From positions 1 through 9,061 of the forward strand of contig DNNE01000027.1 of the NCBI GenBank assembly GCA_003487805.1: a DNA stretch of 9,061 nt. Direction: 5' to 3'. A model generated the notes under the pieces. The model did not search any database, was not told where the DNA came from, and saw only the letters and a list, made by a program, of their open reading frames with translations. Positions 1-4,505 of the stretch are shown here, piece after piece (position 1 is the stretch's first letter; each line of letters opens with the position of its first letter). Source of the stretch: Blastocatellia bacterium. GTDB taxonomy: Bacteria > Acidobacteriota > Blastocatellia > Pyrinomonadales > Pyrinomonadaceae. The position numbers and the translations under genes were made by a program.

Positions 1-62
1 TGATTGCTTGATTGGCCAAGTATATTGTTGCCCTCCCAAAGGGACAGGGAGCATGCTACGCA

Positions 63-98
63 CCCTCACCCCAACCCTCTCCCAGGGGGAGAGGGAGA
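63..98. repeat. GC-rich palindromic repeat (REP-like)
   Basis: A perfect 9-bp inverted repeat, CCCTCTCCC (75-83) and GGGAGAGGG (87-95) around a 3-nt loop, is preceded by the pyrimidine-rich run CCTCACCCCAA. From memory, this kind of CCCTCTCCC palindrome recurs between genes in many unrelated bacterial genomes, so it is probably one copy of a dispersed repeat. It lies about 80 bp before the kinase gene. No T-tract follows, so I do not call it a terminator. Confidence 0.7.
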
Positions 99-102
99 AA
101 TT

Positions 103-119
103 GCAAGTTAACAACTTGC
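103..119. repeat. Perfect 7-bp inverted repeat upstream of kinase
   Basis: GCAAGTT (103-109) and AACTTGC (113-119) form a perfect hairpin with an AAC loop, 7 nt after the previous palindrome. The two form a double-hairpin unit with short stems and 3-nt loops. This is the same general layout as the repeat at the kinase 3' end (3234-3281), though the stem sequences differ. It could be part of a repeat unit or a protein-binding dyad in the kinase promoter region. The rest of 1-177 shows no gene and no convincing promoter. Confidence 0.55.
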
Positions 120-177
120 GCTACAGCGAACTTGCCGCCTGCGAACGTCTGTCTTATGCTGGGCGCGCTTCGGCGTC

Positions 178-3100
178 ATGCTATCTAAGATCCTCAATCA
201 ACTTATCCTGCTCTGTCTGATTCTAGTCTCTTCCACATGGATAGCTTCCGCCGAACGTCTTCCCATCAAGACTTACACCATTGCTGACGGTCTGGCGCGC
301 AACGATGTCGGTTGTATCAAACAGGACTCTCACGGATTTCTATGGTTCTGCACCGGGGAAGGTATTTCACGGTTTGACGGCTATAGCTTTATCAACTACG
401 GAACCAACGCAGGCCTATCCTCCCGCAACACGAACGACCTGATCGAGAGTCGAAATGGAGACTATTTCGTCGCCACCAACGATGGACTATCCAGGCTAAG
501 CTCGAGTTCTTTCACCGGATCAGCGGAAAAAATGTTTCAGGTCTATCGCCCTGAAGGAGGAGTTTTCGCCAGGTCTTTCAATGTGTTGGTTGAAGATCGT
601 TCCGGTAACATTTTCTGCGGGACAAACGGCGGACTCTACAGGTTCGAGCCGGGAAATGAGGCAGGCAAGTTCACCAGGCTCGACTGGATTCCTGTTGACG
701 AGAGAGGCTGGGGGCCCGTTGCATCGCTGCTTTTGGATCGCCAGGGTCGGCTTTGGATAGGAACCGCAACCAATGGGATCTGGTTGCTGCGACCGGATGG
801 CACAGTCAGCCGGTGCGCGATTACAGGTGAATCAGGTGTCAGTGGAGCAACTGCACTAGTTCAGGATCATAACGGAAATATCTGGGCGTCCGGTGCTGGG
901 AATCTTTATCGGATGAGTGAAGTCCCCGCGGCCGGGGCAGTCGTGGCCCAGATGGTCAAAGTCAGGAATACTGATCGGGCGTACACGAACCTTCATGCCA
1001 GAGTGCTGGTGGAAACGCCGGACGGTCATATTTGGCTTGGTGGAAACGGCCTGGTCGAACTGGAACCAGCCGGACCTGATTTTGAACAGCGCCTTTACGG
1101 AATTGGGGAAGGGCTCAGCGATTCACAGATTCTGACTCTGTTTCCGGATAGAGATGGCAATCTTTGGCTGGGAAGCGAGAGCGGTGGTGCGATGAAGTTA
1201 GCTCGGAACGGATTCAGCACTTATCGCGAGGCGGACGGGCTGGCCAGCGGACGCATCGCCGCCATCTTCGAGCGGGTTACCGGCGATTTGTGTGTCGTGA
1301 GCGGTAATGCGTTCAATCTATTGAAAGGCAGGCGCTTCGAAGCCCTGCGCCCCCGATTGCCGGCAGGCATGACTTATGGGTGGGGTTGGAACCAAATCAG
1401 TTTCCAGGATCAGAGTAGTGATTGGTGGATAACGTCAGGCAGTCTCTTGCGGTTTGGCAGCAAACCTGGTGGTGAGCCGGCCACTACCCCGAAGGCGGTT
1501 TACGAATTCGAAGACGCCGCCCCGCACGGTGGAGTTTTCCGTCTTTTTGAAGATTCAAAAGGCGACATCTGGATTAGCACGTTTTCATCCACGGCAGTAC
1601 TTGCCCGTTGGGAGCGTGCCAGCAACCAGATCATTCGCTATCGCGAAGTCGATCCGGAAAAAAATGGCGCGCCCTCTGCATTTCGTGAGGATCGAAACGG
1701 CGCTCTTTGGATTGGCTTTTATCAGGGCGGCGTAGCCCGTTATCGCGACGGCCACTTCACGTTCTTTGGCCAGGCCGACGGCCTGGGAGGCGGTTTCATT
1801 CGCGACATTTATGTTGATCGCGAAGACCGCATCTGGATTGCTACGGCGCTCGGCGGTCTGAGTCGAATAGATAATCCGGCGGCTGAACGGCCGTCCTTCG
1901 TCACACTCACCAGCGCCGATGGACTTGCCAGTAATCAGGTGACGTGTTTTGTGGAAGACAGCCAGGGAAATATTTTCATAGGAACCGGCCGAGGGCTGGA
2001 CCGGCTCGATCCGACCACGAACTCGATTCGACATTACACCACCGCCGAAGGACTGCCGGACGATTTCATCAACGTTGCTTTCGCAGCGCGTAACGGAGCG
2101 CTGTGGTTTGGCACCTTGCGCGGGTTGGCGCGCCTAATCCCACGGCCTGATTCGACAATTGATCCGCCACCGATTCTGATCGGTGGCATTCGGGTCGCGG
2201 GCGTCGGACGGCCGCTGAACCAAATGGCCCCGGTCGATGTTGCGGACATCGAGATCGGTCCAAATCAAAACCAACTGCAAATCGATTTCTTCAGCATCGG
2301 ATTTACGCCTGGTGAGACTGCGCGATACCAGTACCGGCTCGACGGAGTGGATCAGGATTGGAGCGTGCCGGGCAGCGAACGGTCGGTCAACTATGCTCAG
2401 CTGACCTCGGGCAAATACCGTTTTATGGTTCGCGCCCTTAATTCAGAAGGAGCGGTCAGCCGCACTCCGGCCACAGTCAGCTTTCGAATTCTCCCTCCTT
2501 TTTGGCGGCGCTGGTGGTTTGTGACTGCCATACTCCTCTTGTGTTCCGTGCCGTTGCTTTCATTCCTTTATTACCGGGATGTGCGCCGCCAAGAGCAGCG
2601 CCGGGCCCGCGAAGAACGCTTTCGCGAGCTCGAGCGAGTCCGCCAACGCATAGCCAGCGACCTGCACGATGATCTTGGATCGAGCCTGACGCAAATATCA
2701 CTATGGAGCGAAGTGGTGCAACAGCGTTTGCATCATGAATCTGAAGCAGTAACTAAGCCGCTGGCGTTGATCGCAACGTCCTCTCGCGAATTGATCGACA
2801 CCATGAGCGACATTGTTTGGGCTATTAATCCGCAGAAGGATCATCTTAGCGATCTTGTTCAGCGCATGCGTGGTCTCGCCAGCGATCTTTTCGCTGCTAG
2901 TGGCACACAGTTTACTTTTAACGCGCCGCCGGCGGGTCAGGACCTTCTCCTGGGCGCTAACTTGCGGCGCGAGATCTTTTTGATTCTTAAAGAGACGCTC
3001 AACAACATCGTCCGACATGCCGCGGCCCAGCGCGTGCGGATCGACTTGCGTGTGGATCAACGCCAATTATTTCTGCAGGTAAGCGACAACGGAAAGGGCT

Positions 3101-3273
3101 TTAATGTGGCCGATGAAAAAGAAGGTCACGGCTTACTCAGTATGAAGTCGCGCAGCCGCGATATCGGAGCGAAGTTCGAGTTCACCTCGGTCGCTGGTGA
3201 AGGCAGCACCGTCACCTTGAGAGTTCCTTTGCGGCAGCCCACAGGGCTGCAAGATAGTAGCCGGTGGTCGTAG
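178..3273 (+). CDS. Two-propeller sensor histidine kinase (Reg_prop, Y_Y_Y, HisKA_3, HATPase_c)
   Basis: This is a membrane sensor kinase of 1031 aa, predicted to detect an extracytoplasmic ligand and phosphorylate a NarL/LuxR regulator. Residues 1-25 form a signal peptide with a leucine/isoleucine core and a likely Ala-Ser-Ala cut before Glu26. Residues of about 30-690 carry some 14 motifs of the type D-x-x-G-x-[LI]-W-[IF]-G-T-x-x-G-[LI], enough for two seven-bladed propellers. A Y_Y_Y domain follows at about 697-775 (YQYRLDGVDQDW and GKYRFMVRA). One membrane helix spans about 779-800, then a short basic coiled segment. The HisKA_3 box has the phospho-acceptor His830 in LHDDLGSS. HATPase_c shows the N box around Asn942-Asn943, the G1 box DNGKGF from Asp970, and GHGLLSM from Gly983. 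ATG 178 is the only canonical start after the in-frame stop at 109 and directly precedes the signal peptide, but no good Shine-Dalgarno is visible. The last 12 residues and the TAG lie inside a palindromic repeat. The ligand is unknown. Its partner is probably the regulator at 3656. Confidence 0.96.
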   Translation: MLSKILNQLILLCLILVSSTWIASAERLPIKTYTIADGLARNDVGCIKQDSHGFLWFCTGEGISRFDGYSFINYGTNAGLSSRNTNDLIESRNGDYFVATNDGLSRLSSSSFTGSAEKMFQVYRPEGGVFARSFNVLVEDRSGNIFCGTNGGLYRFEPGNEAGKFTRLDWIPVDERGWGPVASLLLDRQGRLWIGTATNGIWLLRPDGTVSRCAITGESGVSGATALVQDHNGNIWASGAGNLYRMSEVPAAGAVVAQMVKVRNTDRAYTNLHARVLVETPDGHIWLGGNGLVELEPAGPDFEQRLYGIGEGLSDSQILTLFPDRDGNLWLGSESGGAMKLARNGFSTYREADGLASGRIAAIFERVTGDLCVVSGNAFNLLKGRRFEALRPRLPAGMTYGWGWNQISFQDQSSDWWITSGSLLRFGSKPGGEPATTPKAVYEFEDAAPHGGVFRLFEDSKGDIWISTFSSTAVLARWERASNQIIRYREVDPEKNGAPSAFREDRNGALWIGFYQGGVARYRDGHFTFFGQADGLGGGFIRDIYVDREDRIWIATALGGLSRIDNPAAERPSFVTLTSADGLASNQVTCFVEDSQGNIFIGTGRGLDRLDPTTNSIRHYTTAEGLPDDFINVAFAARNGALWFGTLRGLARLIPRPDSTIDPPPILIGGIRVAGVGRPLNQMAPVDVADIEIGPNQNQLQIDFFSIGFTPGETARYQYRLDGVDQDWSVPGSERSVNYAQLTSGKYRFMVRALNSEGAVSRTPATVSFRILPPFWRRWWFVTAILLLCSVPLLSFLYYRDVRRQEQRRAREERFRELERVRQRIASDLHDDLGSSLTQISLWSEVVQQRLHHESEAVTKPLALIATSSRELIDTMSDIVWAINPQKDHLSDLVQRMRGLASDLFAASGTQFTFNAPPAGQDLLLGANLRREIFLILKETLNNIVRHAAAQRVRIDLRVDQRQLFLQVSDNGKGFNVADEKEGHGLLSMKSRSRDIGAKFEFTSVAGEGSTVTLRVPLRQPTGLQDSSRWS

Positions 3274-3281
3274 ACCACCGG
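3234..3281 (+). repeat. Double-hairpin repeat, copy 1, containing the kinase stop codon
   Basis: Hairpin A is GCAGCCC (3234-3240) with GGGCTGC (3244-3250). After a 10-nt spacer (AAGATAGTAG), hairpin B is CCGGTGGTC (3261-3269) with GACCACCGG (3273-3281). The loop of hairpin B plus the next base supply the TAG stop of the kinase (3271-3273). The same layout, with a nearly identical spacer, occurs on the opposite strand at 3393-3459. The unit is therefore a real repeat family that has become the 3' end of a coding sequence. Confidence 0.85.
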
Positions 3282-3303
3282 AAATCAATGCAATTGATCG
3301 TTG

Positions 3304-3320
3304 GCACCCTGGAAGGGTGC
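3304..3320. repeat. GCACCC palindrome, copy 1
   Basis: GCACCCT (3304-3310) and AGGGTGC (3314-3320) form a perfect hairpin around GGA. The flanks, TG before and GA after, are shared with the second copy at 3357-3373. It lies in the middle of the repeat island between the two inverted double-hairpin units. Confidence 0.75.
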
Positions 3321-3356
3321 GAGATTAACAATGGATTCTCGCGGGGCCAGGAGCTG

Positions 3357-3373
3357 GCACCCCTTCAGGGTGC
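3357..3373. repeat. GCACCC palindrome, copy 2
   Basis: GCACCC (3357-3362) and GGGTGC (3368-3373) form a hairpin around a CTTCA loop. It shares its outer bases (TGGCACCC at the left, GGGTGCGA at the right) with the copy 53 bp upstream, but the loop differs. Stems are kept while loops vary, as expected for elements maintained as hairpins. Confidence 0.72.
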
Positions 3374-3392
3374 GACTCGCTATCACTTGGTA

Positions 3393-3459
3393 CCGGTGGT
3401 CTCTCCCGATAAATCGGGACTCCGACCACCGGCTACTTTCTCGCAACCCCGCGGGTTGC
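3393..3459 (-). repeat. Double-hairpin repeat, copy 2, inverted relative to copy 1
   Basis: Read on the - strand, hairpin A is GCAACCC/GGGTTGC (3443-3459), the spacer is GAGAAAGTAG, and hairpin B has CCGGTGGTC arms (3424-3432 with 3393-3401). Hairpin B is identical to copy 1 in both arms, but its loop is enlarged to 22 nt and itself holds a 7-bp hairpin, TCCCGAT/ATCGGGA (3404-3419). Relative to copy 1, stem A has one G-C pair replaced by A-T, a compensatory change. A T-run at 3476-3481 follows 16 nt beyond the last stem, too far for a normal intrinsic terminator. Confidence 0.85.
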
Positions 3460-3531
3460 AAATACGTCCGCCCAGTTTTTTCCTGGAGCGGCAACATAAT
3501 CCGACGAAGGTGAATCAAGTATGTAAATACC
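3460..3531. other. Spacer without recognisable features
   Basis: This stretch lies between the inverted repeat island and the long stem-loop. It contains a six-T run (3476-3481) but no adjacent stem, no credible reading frame and no clear promoter elements. Confidence 0.5.
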
Positions 3532-3581
3532 ACCGTAAGGGAGGGCGTGAACGTGGCGGATAAAACGCCCTCCCTGACGGT
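3532..3581. repeat. Long stem-loop, 16 of 17 positions paired
   Basis: The left arm (3532-3548) holds ACCGT, one A, then AGGGAGGGCGT. The right arm (3565-3581) holds ACGCCCTCCCT, one G, then ACGGT. All positions pair except the single A/G at 3537/3576, and the loop is 16 nt. No T-run follows, so it is not a canonical intrinsic terminator. It lies 74 bp before the regulator start. It could be another dispersed repeat, an RNA structure protecting or attenuating the regulator transcript, or a cruciform-forming site. Confidence 0.8.
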
Positions 3582-3605
3582 CGGGATACTCCCCCGAGAT
3601 ATAAA

Positions 3606-3621
3606 CTACGAAAATATGTAG
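3606..3621. promoter_or_regulatory. Candidate operator dyad upstream of the response regulator
   Basis: CTACGAAAATATGTAG is a dyad with CTAC/GTAG arms, ending 34 bp before the regulator start. It agrees at 12 of 16 positions, without gaps, with the perfect dyad at 4401-4416 upstream of the large secreted protein. NarL/LuxR-type regulators bind as dimers to such dyads, so an autoregulatory operator is plausible. The arm here is only 4 bp on its own; the support comes from the match to the second site. Confidence 0.5.
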
Positions 3622-3655
3622 CGATGAATATTGCGGTCGGGACTTAAATGAGACT

Positions 3656-4336
3656 GTGATACTCCAACAAGTTACGACATTGAAAACGCCAGCCCCAGCT
3701 TTGATAGAAGTCGCAATCATCGAAGATCGTCAGGAAATTCGAGATGGTCTGGCAGCGCTGATTGGCGGCACTGAAGGATTTCGCTGCGCGGCCCTCTATA
3801 GTTCCATGGAGCAGGCAATCGCGAAAATGAGTCGTCATCGGCGGCCGGACGTCGTGCTTTGCGACATCGGACTGCCGGGAATGTCCGGCATCGAAGGCAT
3901 CCGGATTTTGAAAGAAACCGATCCCGGACTGCTGGTCTTGATGCTGACAATTTACGATGATGACGACCGTATCTTCGAAGCGATTTGCGCGGGGGCCACG
4001 GGCTATTTACTTAAGAAAACGCCGCCGGCGCGTTTGCTGGAAAGCTTGCGCGAAGCAGTCAATGGGGGCGCCCCAATGTCGCCTGAAGTCGCCCGCAGAG
4101 TGATCACGCTCTTTCGCGACATTCGTCCACCAAAACGCGCCGATTACGATCTGACTCCCCATGAGACACGCTTGTTGCGGCTCCTGCTCGAGGGCTACAA
4201 CTACAAGGCCGCCGCCGCTGAGCTGGGCGTTACGGTTCACACTATCTCTTTTCACCTGCGCAGCATCTATGAAAAATTACAGGTTCACTCCAAGTCCGAG
4301 GCGGTCGCCAAGGCTCTCCGTAATCGCTTAGTGTGA
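3656..4336 (+). CDS. NarL/LuxR-family response regulator
   Basis: A DNA-binding response regulator of 226 aa, normal for the family. The receiver domain spans about residues 17-135: acidic pair Glu23-Asp24, phospho-acceptor Asp70 in LCDIGLPGMSG, switch Thr98 and conserved Lys120 in YLLKKTPP. A LuxR-type helix-turn-helix fills about 165-226, with LTPHETRLLRLLLEGYNYK and VHTISFHLRSIYEKLQVHSK. All key residues are present, so it should be phosphorylatable and able to bind DNA. The likely partner is the HisKA_3 kinase at 178-3273; such kinases pair with this regulator class. The 382-bp gap between them is filled with palindromes, so it may have its own promoter. GTG 3656 is the first canonical start after the in-frame stop at 3602. 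The Shine-Dalgarno is weak, and TTG 3680 is a less likely alternative. The dyad at 3606 suggests autoregulation. Confidence 0.95.
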   Translation: MILQQVTTLKTPAPALIEVAIIEDRQEIRDGLAALIGGTEGFRCAALYSSMEQAIAKMSRHRRPDVVLCDIGLPGMSGIEGIRILKETDPGLLVLMLTIYDDDDRIFEAICAGATGYLLKKTPPARLLESLREAVNGGAPMSPEVARRVITLFRDIRPPKRADYDLTPHETRLLRLLLEGYNYKAAAAELGVTVHTISFHLRSIYEKLQVHSKSEAVAKALRNRLV

Positions 4337-4398
4337 TTGATCGGCCAATACTCCATCTTCTGATTTCCACCGCTTAGCTTCCAACGATCCGGACGTCC

Positions 4399-4418
4399 CA
4401 CTACGAATACTCGTAGTG
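4399..4418. promoter_or_regulatory. Perfect 8-bp dyad, candidate regulator binding site
   Basis: CACTACGA (4399-4406) and TCGTAGTG (4411-4418) form a perfect inverted repeat around ATAC. Its core CTACGAATACTCGTAG matches the dyad at 3606-3621 at 12 of 16 positions. It lies 63 bp after the regulator stop and 87 bp before the ATG of the secreted protein, a usual place for an activator site. The loop is also short enough for an RNA hairpin, but the match to the other site favours a DNA operator. Confidence 0.6.
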
Positions 4419-4442
4419 CCGATCACTTATCCCTGCCTTAGC

Positions 4443-4482
4443 CTTTCGCAAGACTTCCGGGAGACCGCCCGGAAAACGAAAG
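4443..4482 (+). promoter_or_regulatory. Nested leader hairpin before the ribosome binding site
   Basis: An inner stem TTCCGGG/CCCGGAA (4455-4461 with 4468-4474, loop AGACCG) sits inside an outer stem CTTTCG/CGAAAG (4443-4448 with 4477-4482). The structure ends 6 nt before AAGGAG. It could modulate translation of the giant protein or stabilise its mRNA. It does not match the conserved cores of the riboswitch classes I can recall, and one instance cannot show conservation. Confidence 0.45.
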
Positions 4483-4488
4483 CGCATC

Positions 4489-4494
4489 AAGGAG
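4489..4494 (+). promoter_or_regulatory. Shine-Dalgarno site deciding start 4506
   Basis: AAGGAG lies 11 nt before ATG 4506, which directly follows an in-frame TAA (4503-4505). The alternative ATG at 4545 has no such site. This supports the longer N-terminus even though it makes the signal peptide's n-region unusually long. Confidence 0.7.
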
Positions 4495-4505
4495 TGCGAA
4501 TTTAA

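Larger units (their letters stand above)
4337..4505. promoter_or_regulatory. Regulatory leader of the large secreted protein gene
   Basis: This gap holds, in order, a perfect 8-bp dyad (4399-4418), a nested hairpin (4443-4482) and a Shine-Dalgarno site (4489-4494). I see no clear terminator after the regulator stop and no strong sigma-70 -35/-10 pair. The dyad could act at the promoter and the hairpin in the transcript, but no transcription start can be fixed from sequence alone. Confidence 0.5.

Noticed and set aside
8..220. 70-aa + strand reading frame from TTG
   Set aside because: It runs through the palindromic repeats, has no ribosome binding site, overlaps the kinase signal peptide and resembles no protein family.
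2701..3066. 121-aa - strand frame inside the kinase
   Set aside because: It is fully antisense to conserved HisKA_3/HATPase_c coding sequence and has no recognisable product; the same applies to the - strand frame at 1585-2034.
3234..3459. CRISPR array
   Set aside because: The repeated units are inverted hairpins with no regular direct-repeat/spacer spacing, and there is no cas gene.
3443..3481. Possible intrinsic terminator (hairpin 3443-3459 with T-run 3476-3481)
   Set aside because: The T-run starts 16 nt beyond the stem instead of directly after it, and the stem belongs to a repeat family.
3264..3563. 99-aa + strand reading frame (GTG start) and an overlapping - strand frame at 3285-3533
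   Set aside because: Both are translations of the repeat island. Palindromes often leave open frames on both strands, and there is no domain or start signal.
4443..4482. Known riboswitch (for example c-di-GMP or ZTP type)
   Set aside because: The conserved core sequences I know for these classes are not present; only two nested stems can be supported.
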